From assembly GCF_028736035.1 (NCBI RefSeq), contig NZ_CP117866.1, forward strand, positions 8,597,001 through 8,661,000: 64,000 nucleotides of DNA, given 5' to 3'. A model generated the notes under the pieces. That model was not told the DNA's origin. It saw nothing but the letters and a program-made list of their open reading frames with translations, and searched no databases. Both the position numbers and the translations under genes were made by a program. This DNA is from Streptomyces sp. T12. GTDB lineage: Bacteria; Actinomycetota; Actinomycetes; Streptomycetales; Streptomycetaceae. Shown in pieces: positions 54,004-61,600 of the stretch (the first letter of the stretch is position 1; every line of letters starts with the position of its first letter).

Positions 54004-55032
54004 TCAGGCGAGGTTGAGCAGGGCGGCGGCGTTGCCGCCCCGCACCGCGTGGAAGTCGTGGTCGGGCAGGCCCGCTGCGCGCAGGGCGGCCAGCGGGTCG
54101 TCGGTGCCCATGTCGAAGGGGAAGTCGGAGCCGAGCAGGACGCGGTCGGCGCCGACGACGCGGATCAGCTCCCGCAGGACGTGCGGGTCGTGGACGAGCG
54201 AGTCGAAGTACAGCTGCTTCAGGTAGCTGCTCGGCTCCCGTGAGCAGGCCCGGGCGTCGGGGCGGGCCCGCCAGGCGTGGTCGGAGCGGCCGATGTGGGT
54301 GGGGAGGTAGCCGCCGCCGTGCGCGGCGAGCAGCTTCAGGCCCGGATGGCGGTCCAGGGCGCCGGAGAAGATCAGGTGGGAGAGGGCGACGGCGTTCTCG
54401 GTGGGCTGGCCGACGGTGTTGGACAGGTACCACTGGTCCAGGCGCTGGTCGAGGGTGCAGCCGAACGGGTGCAGGAAGACGACGGCGCCGGTCGCCTCCG
54501 CGCGTGCCCAGAAGGGCGCGAGCCGCGGGTCGGACAGCTCCACTTCCCGTGCGCCGCCCGGCCCCGGGGCGTGGGAGGAGATCTCCACGCCCCTCAGCCC
54601 CTGGTCCAGCGCGTGGTCGAGCAGGGTGACGGCGAGGTCGGGGTGCTGGAGGGGAACCATGCCCAGGCCATACAGCCGGTCGGGGGCCTTGGCGCAGTGC
54701 GCGGCGGTGCCCTCGTTGGCCAACCGGCAGATCCTGTCGGCCAGTTGGGCATCGGCCCAGTAGTGGTAGTGGCCCGGCGAGGGGCTTACCAGCTGCACGT
54801 CGACATCGGCCTCGTCCATCGTCGCCAGGCGCACGTCGGCGTCCGTCAGCTTCGGCACCCGCGCGCCCACCATGGGCCCGTTCACCGCGAGGGCCGCGGA
54901 GCCGTTGCGGCGGGCGTCGAGGTTACGGGCCTCGGCGAGGCCGGGGTGACCGGCGACGGCTTCCTCGATCTCCGGGAGCAGGAGGTGGGCGTGGACGTCG
55001 ATGGTCGGCGCGGAGGATGCGGTGGCGGTCAC
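54004..55032 (-). CDS. Amidohydrolase family decarboxylase/hydrolase (ACMSD-like)
   Basis: 342 residues from GTG 55032. Amidohydrolase-2 fold: metal-binding HXH in IDVHAHLLLPE, His in VVFLHPFGCTL, His in KLLAAHGGGYLP and Asp in VLLGSDFPFD. The layout matches ACMS decarboxylase and gamma-resorcylate decarboxylase, which remove CO2 from aromatic or muconate-semialdehyde acids without oxygen. The start overlaps the end of the monooxygenase gene by four bases (GTGA). In the pathway it could decarboxylate a ring-cleavage product or an aromatic acid. Confidence 0.85.
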   Translation of the reverse strand: MTATASSAPTIDVHAHLLLPEIEEAVAGHPGLAEARNLDARRNGSAALAVNGPMVGARVPKLTDADVRLATMDEADVDVQLVSPSPGHYHYWADAQLADRICRLANEGTAAHCAKAPDRLYGLGMVPLQHPDLAVTLLDHALDQGLRGVEISSHAPGPGGAREVELSDPRLAPFWARAEATGAVVFLHPFGCTLDQRLDQWYLSNTVGQPTENAVALSHLIFSGALDRHPGLKLLAAHGGGYLPTHIGRSDHAWRARPDARACSREPSSYLKQLYFDSLVHDPHVLRELIRVVGADRVLLGSDFPFDMGTDDPLAALRAAGLPDHDFHAVRGGNAAALLNLA

Positions 55033-56165
55033 GGGCGCTCCTTGAGGAGGTTCATGGTGCGGCCGACCAGCCCGGCGATGTCGGCGTCGCGCACGCCGTC
55101 CAGCTGCCACCGGCCGATCTGCACGGACGCCTCCACGACGGTGCGCACCCGGGGGATGCGGCGGTCGTGGTAGGCCTGCAACAGCTCGTCGTCCCAGTCC
55201 CGTCCGCCGGTCAGCAGCTCGGCGAGGACGGAGGCGTCCTCCAGGGACATGGCCGCGCCCTGGGCCAGGGTGGGCGGGCAGCAGTGGGCGGCGTCGCCGA
55301 CGAGCACGACCCGGCCCCGGTGCCAGGAGTCCTCGACCAGCAGACGGTCGAACCAGGTGTAGTTGACCTTCTTCGGGTCGGTGATGTGCTCGGTGATCTC
55401 CGGCCAGACGCCGCCGTAGCCCTGTGTCAGGCGGCGCATCTCGTCGGCGTAGGCGGCCGGGTCGATGGAGGCGCGGTCGCGGCAGGCTTCGACGACGTAC
55501 GCGTAGATGGTGTTCTCGCTGGTGGGGCAGTAGCCGGCGATGTAGGCGGGGCCGCCGTAGGCGAGGTCGGTGCGCGTCACGCTCGCGGGCCGTGGGGCGG
55601 CGATGCGCCAGATGGCCATGCCGGTGGGCTCGGGTTTGTCGGTGATGCCGATCGCGGCGCGGGTGGCGGAGTTGAGGCCGTCGGCGCCGATCACGAGGTC
55701 GTAGCGGCCTTCGCTGCCGTCGCTGAAGCGCACCGAGACGCCGTCGGCGTCCTGCTCCAGGGTCTCGGCGGTGGTGCCGAGACGCACACCGGCGCCGGAG
55801 GCGCGGACGGTGTCGATGAGGATCTGCTGGAGCTGGGGGCGCTGCATGCCGAGGGTGGCGGGCAGGTCCTCCCCACCGGTCTGGATGTCCTCGGCGACGA
55901 ACAGGACGGTGCCGTCCGGGGCGGTCACTCCCAGCGAGCCGAAGGCGTACCCGGAGGCTTCCACCTGTTCCCACACGCCCAGTTCGCGCAGGACCCGCAG
56001 GGCATTGCCCTGGAGGGTGATGCCGGAGCCGGTGGTGGCGTTCCAGTCGGGCCGGGCCTCGATCAGGTCGACGGCGATGCCGGCGCGGCGCAGCAGGATG
56101 GTGACGGCGTTGCCGGATGCGCCCCCGCCTATGACGAGGACGGAACGGGTGGGGCGGTCAGCCAT
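55029..56165 (-). CDS. FAD-dependent aromatic monooxygenase
   Basis: 378 residues from ATG 56165 (GGAGG about 10 nt upstream). Class A flavoprotein hydroxylase: GGGASGNAV in the N-terminal FAD-binding loop, YDLVIGADGLNSATRAAIG (DG motif) and GRVVLVGDAAHCCPPTLAQGAAMSLEDA (GD motif) are intact. It should add a hydroxyl group to an aromatic acid, preparing the diol for the extradiol dioxygenase. It follows the cyclase gene after 175 bp that include an attenuator-like hairpin, and it is coupled to the amidohydrolase by overlap. Confidence 0.9.
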   Translation of the reverse strand: MADRPTRSVLVIGGGASGNAVTILLRRAGIAVDLIEARPDWNATTGSGITLQGNALRVLRELGVWEQVEASGYAFGSLGVTAPDGTVLFVAEDIQTGGEDLPATLGMQRPQLQQILIDTVRASGAGVRLGTTAETLEQDADGVSVRFSDGSEGRYDLVIGADGLNSATRAAIGITDKPEPTGMAIWRIAAPRPASVTRTDLAYGGPAYIAGYCPTSENTIYAYVVEACRDRASIDPAAYADEMRRLTQGYGGVWPEITEHITDPKKVNYTWFDRLLVEDSWHRGRVVLVGDAAHCCPPTLAQGAAMSLEDASVLAELLTGGRDWDDELLQAYHDRRIPRVRTVVEASVQIGRWQLDGVRDADIAGLVGRTMNLLKERP

Positions 56166-56289
56166 GTCGGGGATACCTCCCGATTTCGGGCCGCGCGGCT
56201 TCGGGCGGCGGGGGTGCGGCTCGCCCGCTGGGAGCGCGGGCCAGAGGTGGGGACGGGGGTGGTGGGGACGGGGTGGGACGGGGCGCGGG

Positions 56290-56328
56290 CCGGATGCGCC
56301 GCTGCTGTCCGGGGAAGGGCGCATCCGG
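56290..56328 (-). terminator. Hairpin in the operon between cyclase and monooxygenase genes
   Basis: CCGGATGCGCC (56290-56300) pairs perfectly with GGCGCATCCGG (56318-56328), an 11-bp stem with a 17-nt loop, just after the cyclase stop codon. It could reduce transcription of the seven genes further down. Confidence 0.55.
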
Positions 56329-56340
56329 CAGCTGTGTGGG

Positions 56341-57303
56341 CTATTTGACGGCGACGGGGTTGACGGGGGAGCCGACGGCTCCGGTGATGGGCAAGGGCGC
56401 GGCGGTCAGCCAGAACTCGTACACGCCGTCCGCCGCGCAGTCCTCGGCGAGCGACTCCGGGTCCCACATCTCGCCGATCAGCAGCCCCATGTTGGGGATG
56501 ACGACCTGGTGCAACGGCTGGAAGGCGTTTTCGAACTCGTTGGGCCGCACCTCGAACCCCCACGTGTCGGTGGCGACCGCGGCGATCTCGGTACGGTGCA
56601 GCCAGCCCGCCGTGGTGAACGACAGCCCCGGCGCGGCCCCGCCGGCGTACTCGCCCCAGCCGTCGCGGCGGACCCGGGCCAGCTGCCCGGTCCGTACGAC
56701 GACGATGTCGCCGCGTCCGACGGACACCCCGTGGGCTTCGGCGGTCGCGGCCAGATGCTCCTCGGTGACGGCGAACCCGTCGGGCAACTCACCGCCCTCC
56801 CCGACGACCCGGCCCACGTCCAGCAGCACGCCACGCCCGGCGACGTACGGCGCCATGTGCTCGATGCCGGTGACGAGGTCGCCGTCGGAGGTGACGACCT
56901 TCTCGGCCGGCCGCCCGTTCCAGGCGTTGCCGTGGTCGAAGATGTGCCCGAGCCCGTCCCACTGCGTGGAGCACTGCAACGGCATCGCGATCACGTCGTC
57001 GGCGCCGCCGATGCCGTGCGGGAAGCCCTGGTTGCCCAGGGCCGCGTCGGTGCCGGTGTCGAGCATCGTGTGCACGGGGTTGGTGCGCCGGCGCCAGCCC
57101 TTCTGCGGCCCGTTCATGTCGAACCGCTGCGACAGCGAGAAGCTGACGCCCCGCCGTACGAGGGCGGCGCCCTCCCGGCGCTTGGCCTCGTCGAGGAAGT
57201 TCAGCGTGCCGAGCACGTCGTCCTCGCCCCAGCGCCCCCAGTTGGAGTACGCCTTGGCGGCCTCGGCGATCGCGCCCTCCGGGTCCTGCCGGTCCAGGCT
57301 CAT
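56341..57303 (-). CDS. Cyclase/kynurenine-formamidase-like hydrolase
   Basis: 320 residues. PF04199-type fold: the N-terminal WGRWGEDDVLGTLNFL, the metal-site region TQWDGLGHIFDHGNAWNG (with the family pattern of His/Asp residues), and VLLDVGR and VVVRTGQ strands. Known members hydrolyse N-formylkynurenine or act on cyclic intermediates. In this operon it may open a ring or remove a formyl group from a catabolic intermediate. Its start overlaps the first FAH-fold gene by four bases. Confidence 0.85.
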   Translation of the reverse strand: MSLDRQDPEGAIAEAAKAYSNWGRWGEDDVLGTLNFLDEAKRREGAALVRRGVSFSLSQRFDMNGPQKGWRRRTNPVHTMLDTGTDAALGNQGFPHGIGGADDVIAMPLQCSTQWDGLGHIFDHGNAWNGRPAEKVVTSDGDLVTGIEHMAPYVAGRGVLLDVGRVVGEGGELPDGFAVTEEHLAATAEAHGVSVGRGDIVVVRTGQLARVRRDGWGEYAGGAAPGLSFTTAGWLHRTEIAAVATDTWGFEVRPNEFENAFQPLHQVVIPNMGLLIGEMWDPESLAEDCAADGVYEFWLTAAPLPITGAVGSPVNPVAVK

Positions 57304-58280
57304 GAGGTCTCCTCCACACAGCGCGTGCGCTGCACGCCCAGCCCGGTGACCGACCCCTCCATGACGTCGCCGTCGCGCAGCAGCCGTCCCCAGTGGATGC
57401 CGTTGCCGGCGGGGCTGCCGGTCAACACGAGGTCTCCGGGCAGGAGTCGGGAGGTCTGCGAGATGTACGACACCAGCCGCGCGATGCCGAAGAGCATGTC
57501 CTTGGTGGACTCGTCCTGCATGGTCTCGCCGTTGAGCTTGAGGGTGACCCGCAGATCACCGGGATCGGCGATCGACTCGGCCGGCACGAGCCACGGGCCG
57601 AGCGGGGTGAAGCCCGGGGCGTTCTTGCAGCGCAGCCAGTCGGTGCCGATGGCCTTCATGTCCCGGCGGAAGACGGTGGCGCGATCGGTGAGGTCGTTGG
57701 CGATCGTGTACCCGGCGACGTACTCCATGGCCTCCTCGACGGAGACCCGGTGCGCGGGCTTGGCGATGACGGCGGCCAACTCCAGCTCCCAGTCCGGCTG
57801 TTCGGCCCAGGAGGGGAGTACGACGTCGTCGTACGGTCCGGCGATGGTGCTCGGCAGGCCGATGAAGACGTACGGCAGGTCCTCGGCGGCCCGCCGGTCC
57901 ATGACGGCGGCGATCTCGGCCCGCGCCTCCTCGACCGTGCGCGGGTCGTCGGGGGAGCGGTGGGCGACCTCCAGGTCGATCACGTGCTGCCGGTAGTTGG
58001 CGCCGGACTGGAAGATCTGCCGGGGCTCGACCGGGGCGTGCACCCGCAGGCCCGCCAGCGGCTGCCACTCCCGGGCGTCGTCGTCCGCCAGGGCGCGCAG
58101 CAGGGGGAGCGTGTCCTCCCACCGTTCCAGTACGGCACGTACGTCGGACGGTGCCGAGTCCAGGGCGCTGCCCAGGTCGAGCACCCGGTCCTCGGCCAGG
58201 AGACCGGGGAACGGCTCCCCGTCCGGGGTGGAGAACGTGCCGAGCGCGAACGGGCCGGCAGGTTGCGCGAGCGTTGCCAT
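57300..58280 (-). CDS. Fumarylacetoacetate hydrolase family protein (first copy)
   Basis: 326 residues from ATG 58280 (AGGAGG 7 nt upstream, the best ribosome site of the operon). FAH fold with WELELAAVIAKPAHRV and the GYTIANDLTDRATVFRRDMKAIGTDWLRCKN signature, ending in PGDLVLTGSPAGNGIHWGRLLRDGDVM. It is first in the nine-gene operon, divergent from lysR. The two FAH-family copies may act at different steps. Confidence 0.9.
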   Translation of the reverse strand: MATLAQPAGPFALGTFSTPDGEPFPGLLAEDRVLDLGSALDSAPSDVRAVLERWEDTLPLLRALADDDAREWQPLAGLRVHAPVEPRQIFQSGANYRQHVIDLEVAHRSPDDPRTVEEARAEIAAVMDRRAAEDLPYVFIGLPSTIAGPYDDVVLPSWAEQPDWELELAAVIAKPAHRVSVEEAMEYVAGYTIANDLTDRATVFRRDMKAIGTDWLRCKNAPGFTPLGPWLVPAESIADPGDLRVTLKLNGETMQDESTKDMLFGIARLVSYISQTSRLLPGDLVLTGSPAGNGIHWGRLLRDGDVMEGSVTGLGVQRTRCVEETS

Positions 58281-58346
58281 CAGATTTCCTCCTGCTGGGT
58301 TGCGGTCTACTCTGACCTCGATCGGCGAATCACGGAAATCAATCTT

Positions 58347-58374
58347 GTGGATGCGCCGAATCCACGACATGGAT
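58347..58374. promoter_or_regulatory. LysR-type operator candidate in the divergent region
   Basis: GTGGAT (58347-58352), ATCCAC (58360-58365) and TGGAT (58370-58374) form two overlapping inverted repeats. TCCACGACATGGA contains a T-N11-A core. The block lies between the first FAH-fold gene and lysR, about 27 bp before the lysR start. Confidence 0.6.
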
Positions 58375-58400
58375 GGCTTTCGCTTGCTAGGTGGTGCCCG

Positions 58401-59354
58401 GTGAACCTGTCCCGACTCGACCTCAACCTGGTCGTTGCTCTGCGCGCGCTGCTGGAGGAGCGCAACGTCACCCGGGCCGGCGAGCGCATCGGCCTCAGCC
58501 AGCCCGCCATGAGCGCGGCGCTGTCCCGCCTACGCCGGCATTTCGACGACGAATTGCTCGCCCGGACCGGGAACGCCTACGAACTGACCCCGCTCGGCGT
58601 CGCGTTGCGGGACCGCAGCGCCACCGCGTGCGACCTGCTGGAGCGCGTCTTCGCCAGCCAGGCCGAGTTCGACCCGACCGCCGAGGCCCGCGAGTTCACC
58701 CTGCTCGCCTCGGACTACGGCGCGGCCGTGTTCGGCGCCGCGCTCGCCCGCGCCGTGCACCACGAGGCGCCCGGCATCCGGCTCACCTTCCAGCACCCGG
58801 CGCCCTCCGTCGAGGAGAACACCGCCGCCCTGCTGAGCACCGTCGACGGACTGCTGATGCCGCACGGCGTCATCGACGGATTCCCCGCCGTCGACCTCTA
58901 CCAGGACCGCTGGCTGTGCATGATCGCCGACGACCACCCCGAGGTGGGCGACGCACTCACCCTCGACCACCTGGCCCGCCTGCCCTGGGCCGTCTACCAG
59001 CGGCCCTACGACGCCCCGGCCGCCCGCCAGTTGAGCATGCTCGGCATCAGCCCTCATGTGGAGGTCTCCGTCCAGACCTTCCAACTGCTGCCGTTCATGA
59101 TCGAGGGCACCCGTCGGGTCGCGATGATCCAGGAGCGGCTCGCCCGCGGGGCGGTGCGGTCGGCGGCGGTGCGTGTTCTGCCCTGCCCTTTCGAGGCCGT
59201 GCCGGTGCAGGTGGCGCTGTGGTGGCACCCGCTGCACGCGCAGGACGCGGCACACATCTGGCTGCGGCAGAAGGCGGCGGAGGTGGGGGCGTCGTTGCTG
59301 GAGGAGAACGGATGGAGGAGACCTGATGGAGGAGAGCTGATGGAAGAGAACTGA
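58401..59354 (+). CDS. LysR family transcriptional regulator
   Basis: 317 residues from GTG 58401 (AGGTGG upstream). N-terminal winged helix (RLDLNLVVALRALLEERNVTRAGERIGLSQPAMSAALSRLRRHF) of the NodD/LinR type; the effector-binding domain follows. It is divergent from the catabolic operon and probably activates it when a pathway compound binds. Its last codons run into 14-nt tandem repeats (59311-59366), which shift the frame with each copy, so the C-terminus could vary between strains. Confidence 0.9.
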   Translation: MNLSRLDLNLVVALRALLEERNVTRAGERIGLSQPAMSAALSRLRRHFDDELLARTGNAYELTPLGVALRDRSATACDLLERVFASQAEFDPTAEAREFTLLASDYGAAVFGAALARAVHHEAPGIRLTFQHPAPSVEENTAALLSTVDGLLMPHGVIDGFPAVDLYQDRWLCMIADDHPEVGDALTLDHLARLPWAVYQRPYDAPAARQLSMLGISPHVEVSVQTFQLLPFMIEGTRRVAMIQERLARGAVRSAAVRVLPCPFEAVPVQVALWWHPLHAQDAAHIWLRQKAAEVGASLLEENGWRRPDGGELMEEN

Positions 59355-59366
59355 TGGAAGAGAACT
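59311..59366 (+). repeat. 14-nt tandem repeat at the end of lysR
   Basis: Four units of the GATGGAGGAGACCT / GATGGAAGAGAACT type. The unit is not a multiple of three and each carries ATG, TGA and GGAG-like sequence. Changes in copy number would change the C-terminus or stop position of LysR. Confidence 0.75.
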
Positions 59367-59385
59367 GATGGGAGGCCGAGGTGAC

Positions 59386-60675
59386 CTACTGCGCGTGCCA
59401 CGACGGGTTGTCGTTCGGCTGCGGGCTACGTCGTGCCGGTGCGGCCGCCCACAACCCCGCAGCGACCAGCGCCGCAGCCACCCCCAGCATCCCCACCGCC
59501 CCCGCGAGGCTCCCGACCGCCGACTCACCGGCGAGCAGGACCAGCGGGCAGACGAACTCACCCCCGAAGAAGGCGGCCATCCACAGCCCCGTCCCGCGGC
59601 CGCGGTCCTCGAACGCCAGCCGGGACATGGCACTCGTCAGCAACGCGGGCAGCAGCATCCCCGTACCCAGGCAGTTGATCACCGCTCCGACCACCAGCAG
59701 CGGCGTGTTGCCCGCCAGGAACATCACCCCGAAACCGGCGGCGCAGACCGCGAAGACGGCGGGCAGCATGGGGTCCGGGGCGCGCTTCAGCCGGGCGAAG
59801 GTGATCGCGCCGCCCACGGTCGCGGCACTCGCGATCGCGGTGGCCAGGCCGATCACACCGGAGCTCGCCACGCCGAGGTCGTCGAGCAGGTACGCCATCT
59901 CCACCGGGACGGTGTAGAAGACCATCGCCCCGAAGAAGGTGAGGGCACAGATGCCCGCCAACTGCCGCCAGGGGAAGGGCCGGTGGACCTTGGGGCCCGC
60001 TGCCTCGGCCGGGGTCTCGTCGCCGGCCGCGTGGGCCGGTCGGGCCGCCGGGCCGGGCAGGGCGGAGGCCATCAGGGGAGCGAGGGCCAGGCTCACGGCG
60101 TAGATCCAGAAGGGCACGCGCCAGCCTGCCGACCCGGCGGCCCCGCCGATCACGAAGAAGACGGTGGCCGAGGCGGAGGCGCACATGGTCTGCAGGGCGA
60201 GGTATTTCACCCGCCGGTGTCCGCTGTAGTAGTCGCCGATCAGGGTGGTGCAGCAGGTCATGATCGCGGCCTCGGCGACACCGACCAGGGCGCGGCTCGC
60301 GATGACGGCGCCCAGCGAGTCCAGACAGAGCGGTGCCGTGCCGAACACGGCGTACAGCACGGTCGTGATGATCAGCAGGCGCTTGCGGCCCAGCCGGTCC
60401 ACGATCACCCCGGCGAACGGCGCCAGCAGCGCCAGCGACAGCGCCGGAACGGTCAGCGCGAGCGGGACGAGCGCCTTGGCGCCCGGGGTCGAGGCGAAGT
60501 GGTCCTGCATCTTCGGCAGCACCGGGGCGATCAGCACGGCCCCCAGGATCGGCAGACAGCTGCCTGCCATCAGCAGAGTCACCCGCAACAGATGGGCCGG
60601 GCCGGAAACGGGCACGGGCGACGCGGCGGCGTCATCGACATCGACCGCGGTGGGAGACGGGACGGAACCGGGCAT
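59386..60675 (-). CDS. MFS transporter, probably uptake of the catabolic substrate
   Basis: 429 residues from ATG 60675 (GGAG 7 nt upstream; the frame is open 22 codons further). 12 predicted membrane helices; motif A-like GVIVDRLGRKRLLI after helix 2; LIGDYYSGHRRVKYLALQTM in the central loop. It resembles DHA1-type carriers. It converges with lysR across 31 bp and so is not in the operon, but its place at the edge of the pathway genes makes import of an aromatic acid or export of an intermediate plausible. Confidence 0.8.
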   Translation of the reverse strand: MPGSVPSPTAVDVDDAAASPVPVSGPAHLLRVTLLMAGSCLPILGAVLIAPVLPKMQDHFASTPGAKALVPLALTVPALSLALLAPFAGVIVDRLGRKRLLIITTVLYAVFGTAPLCLDSLGAVIASRALVGVAEAAIMTCCTTLIGDYYSGHRRVKYLALQTMCASASATVFFVIGGAAGSAGWRVPFWIYAVSLALAPLMASALPGPAARPAHAAGDETPAEAAGPKVHRPFPWRQLAGICALTFFGAMVFYTVPVEMAYLLDDLGVASSGVIGLATAIASAATVGGAITFARLKRAPDPMLPAVFAVCAAGFGVMFLAGNTPLLVVGAVINCLGTGMLLPALLTSAMSRLAFEDRGRGTGLWMAAFFGGEFVCPLVLLAGESAVGSLAGAVGMLGVAAALVAAGLWAAAPARRSPQPNDNPSWHAQ

Positions 60676-60915
60676 GGCGACTCCAGGGGACGGGGTACGA
60701 GAGCGGGCATGCCTGTCACGGGCGCCTACGGCGCACGGCATGCGATGCAGGGCCGCACGTGGTTGCGGGTCCGGACGGCGGACGGCGGCGTGCGGGTAGG
60801 ACGACTATGAGCCGCCGGGCTCCCCGCCGCCATCCTCCGAGCGATCCGAATCCCGTATCCCGCTCATCCACGCGGTGGATGGAGCTGCTCGCCCGGCAGG
60901 CAGTCGGAGCGCGGA

Positions 60916-61260
60916 TCAGCCGGAGGTGGTCGCCGCGGCGATGCCGAAGCCGATCAGTACGACGCCCGTGGTCCGCCCGAGCGCACGGTGGACCCGTGGC
61001 TGGTGGAGGAGGGGCCGGCCTTGGACAGCAGGAGGACGTAGCTGCCCAGCCAGGTGAGGGTGCGGGCGGTGCGGCGGGGCGGTTCTGCCACAGTGCCTGC
61101 GCGCCGAGGAGTACGAGATGGTCGGCGCCCAGGAGCTTGAACGCCAGGCATGCCCTGGGTGAGGCTGCCGGCACGGCCGCGAGTCCGGCCACGGCCGTCG
61201 CACCCCAGACGATCAGCCCGGTCGCGATCCGGCCCACGGTACGCAGCGCGTCGCCGGGCC
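60916..61260 (-). pseudogene. LysE-type exporter remnant
   Basis: Recognisable pieces lie in three frames: GLIVWGATAVAGLAAVPAASPRACLAFKLLG, then TWLGSYVLLLSKAG and TGVVLIGFGIAAATTSG near the end. These are the order of segments in LysE/RhtB amino-acid exporters, but the helix containing the NPK motif is missing and there are frameshifts. No intact frame exists. Confidence 0.65.
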
Positions 61261-61263
61261 CGG

Positions 61264-61518
61264 CCATGCCGCAAGGCGGGCTTCGAACCCGACGTCCGGT
61301 TCGAGACCACCGACCTCCTGCTCCACCTCCGCCTCGTAGAGCAGAAGCACGCCGCGGCCTTTCTCCTCGACCTCGTCTGGAACGGACAGTCCCCGACGGT
61401 CCCTCGGCGGCGACTTCCACGCGGCGAGCGCACACGCCGCGTCTTCACCGTCGTACGCCGCGGCCGAGGCGGGCATCCCGCGATCCGGGCCCTCCGCGAC
61501 GCCCGGCTGCGCGACTGA
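61264..61518 (+). pseudogene. C-terminal fragment of a LysR family regulator
   Basis: The reading frame AGFEPDVRFETTDLLLHLRLVEQ ... RRVFTVVRRGRGGHPAIRALRDA resembles the end of a LysR effector domain. There is no helix-turn-helix or start upstream. It is divergent from the LysE remnant, the normal arrangement for a lysE/lysR pair. Confidence 0.65.
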
Positions 61519-61600
61519 CCGCACGGGTACGCCGGGCCCGGGTGCTTCACCGGGCCCGGCATTGTGGCTGCCCCTCGGGGTCAGCTCCTCCTTTTCCTGG

